The notes under the pieces are model-generated. The model searched no databases. It was not told the origin of the DNA and was given only the letters and a program-made list of their open reading frames with translations. A DNA stretch of 64,000 bases from Metopolophium dirhodum (lineage: Eukaryota > Arthropoda > Insecta > Hemiptera > Aphididae): the NCBI RefSeq assembly GCF_019925205.1, contig NC_083563.1, positions 4,526,001-4,590,000 of the forward strand, written 5' to 3'. Below are positions 1-9,419 of this stretch, piece after piece. The translations under genes and the position numbers were made by a program. Position 1 is the first letter of the stretch; the number at the start of each line of letters is the position of its first letter.

Positions 1-173
1 CCACATTCAAACACAGATAATGTTCTTAAACATCAAGTTCCATAATAGTTCGTTTCGCTATAATTTTAGAACTAACAGAGCAAATAGTGATTTGCTGAGC
101 GTAAATTTGCCATGTTACCCATGTGCACTTGTATAAGACGGAGACAACAAATGGCCGTGTAGCGTCCTCTTAA
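1..173 (+). repeat. Family B foldback element, right arm (cut by window edge)
   Basis: One arm of a dispersed element whose outer end reads AGCGTCCTCTTAA. The segment CTGAGCGTAAATTTGCCAT followed by AAGACGGAGACAACAAATG is shared, with small changes, by copies ending at 20455 and 51573. The other arm would lie to the left of the window. The TTAA at 170-173 is kept in most copies, so it is either a target-site duplication or the element's first bases. Confidence 0.75.
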
Positions 174-444
174 GATAAAATAACATAATTTAAACCTCAT
201 AAAAATTGTAATTAGTATTTAAGAGATTAATAATGACCCTTGCTGCCGAGTTATATTTAAAAATCAGTAAAAATAATAATAATAATAAAATATGAAAATA
301 TATAATAATAATAATAATAATACTAATACCGGAAACATTTTTTTTTGAATAATGAAATAGTTATAGCATTTTGTAAAACAGTTAATATTAAAGAGGGAAT
401 AGTTAAAAATTATTCAGATCAATTCGGGCAGACCCCTCTAAGAG
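174..444. other. AT-rich spacer with AAT simple repeats
   Basis: No gene seen. Contains short (AAT)n runs around 268-325 and a T-run near 340. It lies just upstream of the decayed pol fragment and may include its degraded upstream coding sequence, but no frame could be followed. Confidence 0.5.
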
Positions 445-1397
445 ATGGCATGTAATTTTGACATTTTTGGCATGCAATTTGGATGCAGCAGGTTGGTCAT
501 TCCAAAAAAATTCAAAGATGTTTTGTTGCAGGAGTTGCATAATACCCACATGGATACTGTAAAAATGAAGACATTAGTAGATCGGAGATCCTATAATATA
601 TATTTGCCTAAAATAGATTGTGATATACTGATATAGGAAATATTACTAAAAGTTGTGAACAGTGTTTAGCTAATAGTGACATCAGTTGTACACAGTTGGC
701 CTAGGCTTGAAGGTCCTGGAATGGGGGTACATTTAGATTTTTTAGGACCAATCAATAATAAGATATTTGTGGTTGTGGTTGATGCGTTTCAAAGTGGGCA
801 ATCGTCAAGTGTACCTATGTCAAATATCACAACAAATTCTACAATCAAAGTGTTAGTTAAGTTTGTTTCACTATGTGGAATCCCAGAAAGGCTAGTTACA
901 GATAATGGACCGTCTTTCCGCTAAAAAAAATGGCGTTATTTTTCAGGAAAATATATGTAGTACATATTAAAACTTTTCCATACAATCGTCAAACGAAGCA
1001 GCTGAAAATGTGGTATATTATGTACCTCTCTGGATTTAAAAAAAAATAAGAACACTGGTGACATTGATGTTGATATTTTAAAGTTTATGTTAATGTTATC
1101 TTATAATAGTACGACTCATTGTTCTACTGGAGTAAGCCCTGCTGAGCTGCACATGGGTCGGCGAATGAGTACAATTTTTGATAAGCTTTAGCGAAGGAAA
1201 AGTATAATACATGTTTGGAGAGAGCAAAATTAGAAGTATTGGAGGTAGAGTTAAATAGTATGGGGTTAATGATAAGGTGATGTGTAGAAATTATAGTGAT
1301 CATAGTTGTAAATGGATACCTGGGTTAACTATGCGAAAGCTATCTCCAGTGCCTTATTTAATTAAGTGTAGAGGAAACATAGTTTGGAAGAGGCATA
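445..1397 (+). pseudogene. Ty3/gypsy-type pol, integrase region, broken
   Basis: Remnant of the integrase part of a retrotransposon polyprotein, the enzyme that inserts element DNA into the host. Order seen: a zinc-binding-type N-terminal part (about 445-690, with HNTHMDTVK and later CEQCLAN), the catalytic core (HLDFLGP near 733, TDNGPSF near 897, and an SSNEAAEN stretch near 990 in another frame), a region at 1085-1190 reading STTHCSTGVSPAELHMGRR, and a C-terminal strand ending VWKRHI at about 1380-1397. These match the usual order of gypsy-class integrases. Stops and frame changes between 630 and 1280 make it non-functional. It is cut at 1397 by a family B element, and its C-terminus reappears at 9080. 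Reverse transcriptase and gag are not present in the window. Confidence 0.85.
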
Positions 1398-1497
1398 TAA
1401 GAGGACGTCGCACCCGCATGACGTGTTGTCTCCGTCTTACAATTAATGTACAACATAGCAAAAACTGTTTTGAGCAGGAAAGAACTGAGGTAGCTAG

Positions 1498-1745
1498 TAG
1501 CTACAGTCATAACTAAGAAACAAAATTTTCACCACATAAAAAGGAGAACTTTGGCTGTGCAATATCGTTTTAATTTTTTTGATATCACTTATACGAAAAA
1601 AGTTATTATTGTTAAAAAATCCATTATTATTTATGTTTTTCAAACTTTAATAACTTTTTTTGAATAAAAAAAAACGATATTGCACAGCAAAAGTTCTTCT
1701 TTTTTAAGTGGTGAAAATTTCGTTTTTTAGTTATGACTGTATAGC
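1498..1745. mobile_element. Foldback MITE, about 245 bp
   Basis: The left arm starts CTACAGTCATAACTAAGAAA and the right arm ends with its reverse complement, ...TTAGTTATGACTGTATAG. Each arm is about 85 bp (CACCACATAAAAAGGAGAAC, TGTGCAATATCGTTTTA) around a short AT-rich loop at about 1590-1655. There is no coding capacity. It lies inside the family B element. Confidence 0.85.
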
Positions 1746-2086
1746 CTTCTCGGTCAGTGCCGCATTCAGGGGAGGGCGCTGGATACAACTGCCCCGGGCG
1801 CTAACATTTTGTGGTCAGAAATTTGTTTACTTGTGAATTATTAAAATTGTATTATTTTAATAACAGTATTAAATAACATAATTTAGTATAATAGTATTAT
1901 ATAATATATAGTATTATGCTGTTTGAAATTTATTATTCAAACAACCAATGTATAGCAATATAGCTATCAGCGATCTATAATTATTAATATACCTAATAAC
2001 AATTCCCAAATTTAATAATAATAATAATAATAATTTACTTACGGAAATAAATTCCAATTACAATAATATTGTAGTGACAGTTTGTG

Positions 2087-2455
2087 TTAAGAGGACGCCA
2101 CACGGGCAAAAATACCGTACAAAAACATGCCAATTTTGTTCCAATAATACGGCTTACTGAATGGTTTTAGAGCAAAATACCTTTATTAAAAGTTGTAGAG
2201 GAGAGTTATATCGGGTGACGTATAAGACTCGATTTTTGATATTTTAATTTTTTATACCAATTATTCGCAAGTAAAAAAGTGAAAAAAAGTCAAAACGCAA
2301 AACGATTTTATCGATTTTGAGAAGGAAATATCGAAAATCGAGTCTTATACGTCACCCGATATAACTCTTCTCTACAACTTTTAATTAAGGTATTTTGCTC
2401 TAAAACCATTCTGTAAGCCGTATTATTGGAACAAAATTGGCATGTTTTACAGTAA
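2087..2455. repeat. Foldback repeat, long form, copy 1
   Basis: Near-palindromic. ATACGGCTTACTGAATGGTT...TAAAAGTTGTAGAGGAGAGT...GGGTGACGTATAAGACTCGA on the left is mirrored by TCGAGTCTTATACGTCACCC...AACTCTTCTCTACAACTTTT...GGAACAAAATTGGCATGTTT on the right, around a loop near 2265-2320. Its left end is the family B terminus TTAAGAGGACGCC. The right terminus is lost after about 2445. Confidence 0.85.
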
Positions 2456-2754
2456 AAAAAATTTAATTACGGCCGTCATGTGCTGCTTTTGTTTCTAGCG
2501 GCAGCGTTTGTCCCCTCCTAGCTCCGACATCCAGACTCGCCGGCCGCCGGCAGGTCAAAACCGGTCTGTTATCGGCGGTCCGCGCTTCGCACGTCGTTGC
2601 ATTATTTTTATATATACCTATTACGTTCATATTATTATTTACGTGAAATAAAACATAGTATAATAATTATGCTCGATTTATTACGATGCCCGCGACCGTC
2701 CTTGCATTACCGTATTGCCGTGACATCCGCGGCTGTGAGTAAAACTTATTTTTT
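2456..2754. other. GC-rich promoter-like segment, no gene assigned
   Basis: Between two foldback copies lies an unusually GC-rich island (about 2475-2600, with many CpG) followed by a second short GC-rich stretch at 2685-2735. It looks like a promoter/5' leader of an element rather than coding sequence. The only frame here, 2597-2788, is short and resembles no family. Confidence 0.35.
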
Positions 2755-2990
2755 AGTTCCAAAAACACGGCTGACTGACTGGGTTTAGATCAAAAAACCT
2801 CTTATAAAAGTTTAAGAGGAGAGTTGAATCTGTTAACGTATAGCACTAGATTTTTGATATTTTAGCTTATTATACCAATTATTCACAAATCAAAAAAGTG
2901 AAAACAAAAAACAAAAAATGCAAAACGATTTTATATATTTTGAAAATGAAATATCGAAAATCGAGTCCTCTAATTGTATATAAAATATTC
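2755..2990. repeat. Foldback repeat, copy 2, truncated and diverged
   Basis: Contains the same ordered blocks as copy 1: TTCCAAAAACACGGCTGACTG, TTTAAGAGGAGAGTTGAATC, ATTTTTGATATTTTAGCTT, ACCAATTATTCACAAATCAA, GCAAAACGATTTTAT and AAATATCGAAAATCGAGTC. The distal part of the second arm is missing after about 2968. Confidence 0.7.
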
Positions 2991-3689
2991 ATAACAAACT
3001 CTTCAAAAACATTTAAAACTAATTTCTATATAACATATAATATTTATTGTGTTAAAAATATAAGAATTTATAAAAACTAAAACTCATTATTTTATTATTA
3101 TTTATTTATAACGGGCAGTGAGCCCAATATAATGTACAAAAATATATAAATTCAACCTAAGTGGGTGTTTCAGTTACCCAACTTTACAAGTAGCAATTTT
3201 ATAGAGATAATAGTAATAATAAAAAACACACGATATAGTATATAATGAGACATACCTATATATTACAATTTTTAGGTACATAATAGTGATAATACAATTT
3301 TTTTTTTAATATCTAATAAACAAGTGAGGGTGCTCATTGCCAAGGCAAATCATAAAATAATTAGTGTATTAGATATCTTTACAACACAACTATACAAATT
3401 AGTAATTACTTTAAAAGTAACAAATAAAATTGAATTTATAAAGGTGATGCATTTCAATCCGATTATACATTCGATTATTTGAACAATTTCATTAAAGTAT
3501 GTTATAAAATAAAATATATTTATACAAGAACATTTATACAATATATAAGTGTAGAAAAAAGTAAGATAAACATATACCTACATACTAATTATTAACTTCC
3601 GAAAAAATAATATAAATGTTGTGAATGGTATTTGACAATTATATAATAATATATAATATCAGGTATACGTACTAAGAACCTTTACTAAA

Positions 3690-5489
3690 TTAATTTTTAG
3701 AACTTGGAGGATTGTAACTTAAATTAATGTTTTCTATAGCTAATTTTTTTGCTTTCCTATTTAAATAAAATGTTGCTATAAAATATATTAAAAAAACTAT
3801 TATTATGACAACTAAATATTTGTTTGTGTATATAAATTCATACGTTTTATCTACAATAAGCGAATTTATTAACATATCTTGTTGGTCTAATTGTTTATTT
3901 ATTGTATTGAACGCATCTTTATTAAATTTAATATTTTTTATTTCATCGAAGTGGATAGGTTTGGGATAGGCCTGATTAGAAAAATTGAATACATTACAGC
4001 ATGAATCATTTGTAAGAGATAAGTCTACTGGAATTGAGAAATATGTTTGATTTAATACTTGTTCAGTTTTTAGTACACCTTTCGAGGTGTAAGCAATACA
4101 CCCAGACTTCAAGTATAACTTTCCAGAACTTTTAACTTTAATTTTTTGAGTGAAAGACTGTTTATTACAAATTATAGTAATTGTAGTGAGTTTTTCACAT
4201 ACGAAAAACCAATGATTTTTGAAAAATGAGGGATACCACATTTCTGTTTTGAATTCAGAGATATAAGTATCACATTGAGGTGGTTTAGTTAAAGAATTTT
4301 TTAGTAATTCTGTTACACATGTGGGGTCCGTGTCACAATTATGTATAATTTCATTAAATCCACAAACAAATATTTTATCCACTACTTTACAGTTATTTAA
4401 ATCTGGCCATATAAAATATTTGGTCATTATTTTGTCCATTAACAAATACATAGAATTTTTAGTCATATGCAGAAATTGACCATGTTCATTAATTGGAATG
4501 TAAATAGGTAATATGTAATAAACGTTGAAATTTCCTATAAGGCACAGAGGAAATTTTAAAGAAAAAATAAATCTGTCATTTATTGTGTGCATTTCAATAC
4601 TTAATATTTTGAATATTTCTTGAATATTATCCTCATCAAATTTAACAGGGATTTTCAAATCATCCGGGAGTATACTCTGAATATTTTTTATTTCCGAAAG
4701 CAATTGGTCAGGTGTTATTATAAACGCATCTACTACATTATTCTGTACGTTAGAAATTACTTTTTGCAACCTACTAATAAACATGTCCAATTCAAATATA
4801 GTGTTTTCTAAAAGAGTTATCGAACTCAAAATAATGATTTTTCTGTCTTCCTTAGCTATTTCAATAATCAATTCGTTCACTTTTTTCTCGCCTTCTTTCA
4901 TATTTGCATCAAATATTTTCTTATTTTCATTAAATGATGTAACGGAATCATTCAAATTAATTATTGTGCTTTTTAGTATAGATATCTGATCATGAACAAT
5001 ACGCATAACATCTTTCTCATTGTTTTCTAATTTATCGATCGTACTATCATATCTTCGTACATCGTCAGCATCGGCTACTCCAAACATCCATTTTAATGCC
5101 GTACCCCCAAACTCAATAGATCGCTTAACTTTTTTGTTATGTCTACCCATTTGTACAATTAAACCTATCTCGTTTTCCAATCTGTTCGCGTGTTTTTTTA
5201 ACTGATACAAAGTTATAGAAATGTCTTTGAACGCAATTAGTTCAATTGAGTTTAACATTTGTCTAATATTTCTAAGACTGTTATTTAAAAATTTTAAATC
5301 CATATATGTGTTTACTGTCCAACTACTTCCGCAAGCTCTACCATTACCTATGAGTTCGTACTGCAAACCCGGGCTATCGCTGGTTGATGTTAATTCGAAC
5401 AAGTCTTCTTCATGGTTACCAAACGTCGTAGAAATTTCTATGGTAAATAACAACAGCAGTATTTGATAAACGACCTTCTGAAAGTCCAT
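3690..5489 (-). CDS. Envelope/fusion-type glycoprotein (errantivirus/baculovirus-F-like), intact 599-codon frame
   Basis: A membrane glycoprotein of the kind that fuses virus and cell membranes, here fixed in an insect genome. Seen: a hydrophobic signal peptide at residues about 1-24; a basic KKVKR site at 119-123 suitable for furin-like cleavage; directly after it a hydrophobic glycine-containing segment (IEFGGTALKWMFG, about 125-137) and the acidic ADADD, the arrangement typical of the fusion peptide of F-type and gypsy Env proteins; a long helical region to about 290; a cysteine-rich region at about 345-500; one transmembrane helix at about 558-577; and a short cytoplasmic tail. The length fits the family (about 480-680). 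The start at 5489 is the first ATG before the signal peptide and follows an A-run. No gag, pol or LTR was found beside it. The frame has no stops, unlike every other element gene here. It may be a captured cellular gene or part of an undetected element. Confidence 0.85.
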   Translation of the reverse strand: MDFQKVVYQILLLLFTIEISTTFGNHEEDLFELTSTSDSPGLQYELIGNGRACGSSWTVNTYMDLKFLNNSLRNIRQMLNSIELIAFKDISITLYQLKKHANRLENEIGLIVQMGRHNKKVKRSIEFGGTALKWMFGVADADDVRRYDSTIDKLENNEKDVMRIVHDQISILKSTIINLNDSVTSFNENKKIFDANMKEGEKKVNELIIEIAKEDRKIIILSSITLLENTIFELDMFISRLQKVISNVQNNVVDAFIITPDQLLSEIKNIQSILPDDLKIPVKFDEDNIQEIFKILSIEMHTINDRFIFSLKFPLCLIGNFNVYYILPIYIPINEHGQFLHMTKNSMYLLMDKIMTKYFIWPDLNNCKVVDKIFVCGFNEIIHNCDTDPTCVTELLKNSLTKPPQCDTYISEFKTEMWYPSFFKNHWFFVCEKLTTITIICNKQSFTQKIKVKSSGKLYLKSGCIAYTSKGVLKTEQVLNQTYFSIPVDLSLTNDSCCNVFNFSNQAYPKPIHFDEIKNIKFNKDAFNTINKQLDQQDMLINSLIVDKTYEFIYTNKYLVVIIIVFLIYFIATFYLNRKAKKLAIENINLSYNPPSSKN

Positions 5490-5511
5490 TTTTTTTTTTA
5501 CTTTTTTTCTT

Positions 5512-6155
5512 CTGTGTCCAATAATTATATTTGACGTACTATGATCGTATATCTACAACAATAAGATAAAGTAAATTTAGATCATGTGTAATAAGTATGA
5601 ACAAATAATGATAATACAATAATATCAATAACACTAAGGTCATGATTACATTTTTTTAAACATAAAATTTAATTTAATAATATGAAAATTTGTTGCATTT
5701 TTCTTTTTATATTTTTCAGTATATTTGGCTTTGTTTGTTTTACTTGTAAAAAATTAAATTTATTTATGAAAAACACCTCTAAAGAAAAACCTAGGAAATC
5801 TAGGTATAAGTACATAAAGAGTCACCAATTTCTATAAATCAGGCCCCAATTGTGGGATCGACATGTATAACAATTAATATTGAAATCAGAGTTTGGCATC
5901 ATCGTTCGAATACAATTTTATTTAGATGATTATTTTGATAATATTTTATTCGAATAAAAAATTATTTTGATAATTATAATTTTACAATTATTCGAATAAT
6001 TTGAAAACAATATTATTCGAATAACAAATGATTCGACTAATTTTTCATTCGAATAATTATCTAGATAATATTTTGCTCAACTCTGATTGAAGTACCAAAA
6101 TTAATTAAGAATTGAATTTTAAAAAAAAATTGGTAAATAAAATCAATTTTCTTAC
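5512..6155 (-). other. Possible intron in the 5' leader of the envelope-like gene
   Basis: On the minus strand a perfect donor CAG|GTAAG lies at 6158-6151, and a plausible acceptor ACAG lies at 5515-5512, 22 bases upstream of the start codon. Splicing would join a non-coding leader exon (from about 6160 upward) to the coding exon. The acceptor lacks a strong pyrimidine tract, so the call is tentative. Errantiviruses are known to make env mRNA by splicing a leader, and host genes also have leader introns. Confidence 0.4.
5887..6085. mobile_element. hAT-type MITE, 199 bp
   Basis: The ends CAGAGTTTGGC and GCTCAACTCTG are inverted, flanked by ATTGAAAT (5879-5886) and ATTGAAGT (6086-6093), an 8-bp duplication with one difference. 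The interior is full of TTCGAATAA / TTATTCGAA units. It lies in the presumed leader intron of the envelope-like gene. Confidence 0.8.
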
Positions 6156-6599
6156 CTGTTTCAATGTTTGAATTTTGCTTGACGAATGCTGTCGAATACC
6201 AAAGTCCGTTGATCTTTTAACTTAAAGTAGTAGAATGGCGTTATATGTTTATAAGAAACTATTCAAATAAACACGGAAAATAAAGGATTGTCGAAACACT
6301 GTGTATTATAACGTACAAAAAAATTGTTTATTCTATCTTGAAGGCTTGCATTCGATGGTGTACTATGAAGTACTGATCAGTAAAATGTATTCGATAACGC
6401 GCGGGATATTGAATATTGTTTGTTACAATGATATTATTATTATATTATAATTGATATTATATAGACTAATATTGTATTGTATTATAATTAGTATATTATT
6501 AATATAATTTAAACTAGTTAAATGTTTTTTTTATTTTTTAATTTCTTAGATTGCAACTCAGTAAGTTGTAAATCCAATTCAAGTAGTTTATTTATGGCT

Positions 6600-6885
6600 G
6601 ATTAAAATGTAAGAAGAGTTATACCGAGTGACGTATAAGACTTGATTTTCGATATTTCATTCTCAAAATCGATAAAATCGTTTTGCGTTTTCAGTTTTTT
6701 ACTTGCGAATAATTGGTATAAAAAATTAAAATATCAAAAATCGAGTCTTATACGTCATCCTATATAACTCTCTTCTACAACTTTTAATTAAGGTATTTTG
6801 CTCTAAAACCATTCAGTTGGCCGTATTATTGGAACAAAATTGGCATGTTTTTGTACGGTATTTTCGCTGGTTTAGCGTCCTCAGT
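6600..6885. repeat. Foldback repeat, copy 3
   Basis: Same family as 2087-2455, in a form that keeps the right terminus. AAGAGTTATACCGAGTGACG at the left is mirrored by GTCATCCTATATAACTCTCT. It then continues GGAACAAAATTGGCATGTTT, TGTACGGTATTTTCG and TTAGCGTCCTC, a decayed family B end. Confidence 0.8.
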
Positions 6886-7431
6886 GTAATATAGAATAAT
6901 ATAAATAATAATATGTATTATAATCAATGGTTTTATGGTAATACATTCGAAAATATGGGTAAGTATAAAAATTAAATACATAATAGTTATGTCTATATTG
7001 ATATTTTTACAAACAAAATGTAAATCGTAAGTTATTGTACGTGTAAAATATTGTCAACTCGAATACCTAAAATGTTAGTACTAATAGTACTACAATTAAA
7101 GGTACGGTAGAAACTAGATTTTCTTGGCAACATAATATTGTTATATACAAATAGGTATACAATTGGGCAGACAGTGGCTTTAATTAAAAGATGGTTAGTG
7201 CATAAGAGCGAATATTTAAAATATTATGGTGGCAATGAATTTAGGTGTATGCATTTTATTTCGATTCGACACATCACGGACGAACGTTCATAAGATAATA
7301 AACAACGCTCCCGAACGAGCAATTCGTCGGTCGTTACACGGCTGTGTGTAGTGGGCGCGGCTTAAACGTCGCGTGCTTGCGGATCACGAAAACACCTAAC
7401 AGCGCATTCTCTTGGTCATTGCATGGTTTCG
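6886..7431. other. No gene seen; GC-rich stretch near 7260-7431
   Basis: AT-rich up to about 7250, then a CpG-rich stretch leading into the inverted repeat end at 7432. No frame or recognised family. It could be a promoter or subterminal region of the element ending at 7455. Confidence 0.3.
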
Positions 7432-7937
7432 TTTGCCCGTGTGGCGTCCTCTTAAGTGCACATAATATGGGTTACAACTTAAAAGTAATGTGAATACAAA
7501 TAACATAAAACAGAACAAAATAGAGAAAAGAACAAAAGAAAAAAGAAAAAAAAAGTATATGTATACAAATCTTAAATATTAAATAACGATTTAAACTTAA
7601 AGATATTATATAAAAGCAGCATATTTGTTTTGATTATGTCAATAGACATCGGTTATTTATAATAATACGGGCAATACAGCGTATTTTGTTATCGCTTGAA
7701 GCGTGCCATTTTACAACACAATTATTATTACTTGTTACTTATTAGGTAGGTTACTATAAAAAATAGATAGTAACAAGTCAACAAACTCGAGCGTTTCGAT
7801 TTCGAGCCACACTGCCACAGTTTTTGTTATTTCTGTTAGTTGTCACTTGTCACTTCAGCGCTGTTGAGTGTTAAGTGTTGAATGTTGATTATTTATTTAT
7901 TATTATATTTGTTTTGTACTTTTATATAATTTTAATT

Positions 7938-8015
7938 ATGGCCAGTAAAAAAAAACTAAGTGGTAGTCAAAATCATAAAAAAACTTTGTTAAAACAGAGA
8001 TTCAGATATAGATAG
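7938..8015 (+). pseudogene. hAT transposase N-terminus remnant (ZMYM1-like)
   Basis: A 25-residue frame begins MASKKKLSGSQNHKK and ends at TAG 8013-8015. The start resembles the KRKLSGAQ-type N-terminus common in zinc-finger-MYM-like hAT transposases. No downstream transposase is present, as the right terminus of the element lies only 1 kb away. It supports reading 1755-2086 plus 7456-8989 as one deleted hAT. Confidence 0.4.
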
Positions 8016-8574
8016 GTATTTAGAAATAGATATTGTATAGGTTTTTACTTACTGGTAGTGGCAGATATTTCTCCATTAGCTTCACAATTGGTCGTTTTTT
8101 TTTGTTATATTTATACTTTTCAAATATTGAAAACATTTTGTTATGAGTAAAAGTTTATGACTAAATTACTTACAAAACAAAATAATCCAAATGGTTCTTT
8201 CAAATAAACTTACGAATTCACACGGTTCACTGTTGTCTATTCGAGCGGCTAATTGTTAATGAATGCAGGGTGGCAGTGTGCACTTATGTAGACGATAAAA
8301 ACAAGCAAATAGCAATTCGAAAACATTGGTCACTAGTATAAATAGAATTATTTACTATCATTATCAATGATAAAATTATAACAGTGGCTATAGTGGATTG
8401 GGGTTTGTCCATAGAAACATAGAGTATTCTGAGTAATATTATATTTTGTCACACTGCAAATGTGTCCAGCGATGCGTTTTCGCCGAATTGCTGTACGAAC
8501 GGGTGTTATCGACACCGCTACGGTATTTACAAATAATCTAAATTTAAAATGTTCACTATGATTTTATGTTTTTA
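8016..8574. other. No gene seen (hAT interior)
   Basis: AT-rich filler between the transposase remnant and the GC-rich foldback. No frame or repeat was recognised. Confidence 0.4.
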
Positions 8575-8744
8575 TAAAGGTACGGTTTCCTAGCCGCTTC
8601 TAGTCGCAACGGGCTGGCCGCAGCGACCGGCCGCGCCATACTGCTCACGGACGAGTACAGACGCTGGCCGCAGCGGCTATAATGCTGTTCCATCGCAGAG
8701 CAGTCGTTGCGGCTCGACGCTGCGGCTAGGAAACCGTACCTTTA
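8575..8744. mobile_element. GC-rich foldback element, about 165 bp
   Basis: AAAGGTACGGTTTCCTAGCC at the left is exactly mirrored by GGCTAGGAAACCGTACCTTT at the right. The inner arms are rich in GCCGCAGCG. It stands out by base composition from the AT-rich surroundings and has no coding capacity. Confidence 0.85.
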
Positions 8745-9079
8745 CACGTTTTACGTATTACCCGTCTACATACACAAACGTTTCATCAGAATATCACTTG
8801 ATTAGTTTTTTAAATAATAATATTATTTATAAATATAAATAAAAAATAACATAAAAAAATTGTTTTTCATACATAATGACTATTAAAATGTAAATTAACA
8901 TGAACAAATTTGGGGGTGCTAAGCACACCCAAGCCCCCCTCCCAAATTGCGCCTACGACTGGGGCGCAAAATGTCTAAATGCGGCACTGTTCTCGGTTCT
9001 TTCCAGCGCCAAAACAGTTTTTGAAATGCCGTACGTGTGTAAAACGGATACAACATATGCGGGTGCGACGTCCTCTTCA

Positions 9080-9343
9080 AATTATTGATAGGTTAGAATA
9101 AGTTAGATAAACCTAATCCTGAATCAGTAGTCCCTGAGACAGTGAATAGTAATACTATAATAACTCCTTATCCGGACACAGACAATAAATTCTTAGTTTA
9201 CTGAAAATAATGTGGATAAGAGATATATATTTATGATAAATAAAAGTTTAGGAATTAAACCAGGGATTATATAAGAATCACAGAAAGTGAACATAAGAAA
9301 AAGTAACAGGGTAATTAAACCACCAATACGTTTAAATTTGTAG
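9080..9343 (+). pseudogene. Ty3/gypsy pol, C-terminal end (continuation of 445-1397)
   Basis: After the nested insertions the pol frame continues. NKLDKPNPESVVPETVNS is readable from about 9102, and the last stretch ends RVIKPPIRLNL before TAG at 9341-9343, the basic tail common at the end of gypsy-class pol. Stops and shifts occur in between. The junction makes biological sense, because the left half stops at VWKRHI, which in related proteins is followed by a DQL-type linker and this tail. Confidence 0.7.
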
Positions 9344-9419
9344 AGTATTATTTTAATATACAATATATTGTATTAATTGAAATAAAAAAAGCTGTTTTAT
9401 AGTAAAGTATTAAATTTTA

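Larger units (their letters stand above)
2087..7455. mobile_element. Candidate 5.4 kb TTAA-ended element carrying an envelope-like gene
   Basis: A perfect inverted repeat starts TTAAGAGGACGCCACACGGG and extends 4 more bases (GCAA A-type tail), giving 24 bp at 2087-2110 and 7432-7455. Both copies face inward and have TTAA at the outermost position. The block interrupts the hAT described above and holds the envelope-like gene 3690-5489, a hAT MITE and foldback copies. No transposase was found inside. The two ends could instead belong to two separate family B insertions, because the left TIR also belongs to the foldback at 2087-2455. Confidence 0.45.
1755..8989 (+). mobile_element. hAT element with later insertions, 8-bp TSD TTCTCGGT
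   Basis: The ends begin CAGTGCCGCATT on both strands: 1755 on plus, and the complement of AAATGCGGCACTG at 8977-8989. They are flanked by a perfect 8-bp direct repeat TTCTCGGT at 1747-1754 and 8990-8997, the duplication size expected for hAT transposons. Subtracting the 2087-7455 block leaves about 1.87 kb. That remainder contains a short frame at 7938 resembling the N-terminus of zinc-finger-MYM-like hAT transposases. The catalytic and dimerisation parts are missing, so this copy is non-autonomous. Confidence 0.8.
1397..9079. mobile_element. Family B foldback element split by later insertions
   Basis: The left end (1397-1499, reading inward AAGAGGACGTCGCACCCGCA) and the right end (8998-9079, reverse complement AAGAGGACGTCGCACCCGCA) are the two arms of one inverted-repeat element. 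Both continue with a TTGT.TCCGT.TTACA stretch, then CAAAAACTGTTTTG and GGAAAGAAC.GAG. It sits between the two halves of the pol gene. Its centre was invaded by the foldback at 1498-1745 and by the hAT interval 1755-8989. Without them it would be roughly 200 bp. Its outer TTAA equivalents have decayed to ATAA and TTCA. Confidence 0.75.

Noticed and set aside
3350..3541. Small frame downstream of the envelope-like gene as an accessory gene
   Set aside because: Short, AT-driven and without features; no start context or homology.
2087..7455. Maverick/Polinton or other large viral-like DNA transposon
   Set aside because: No DNA polymerase B, integrase, ATPase, protease or capsid frame is present, and the ends do not begin AG; only the envelope-like gene is there.
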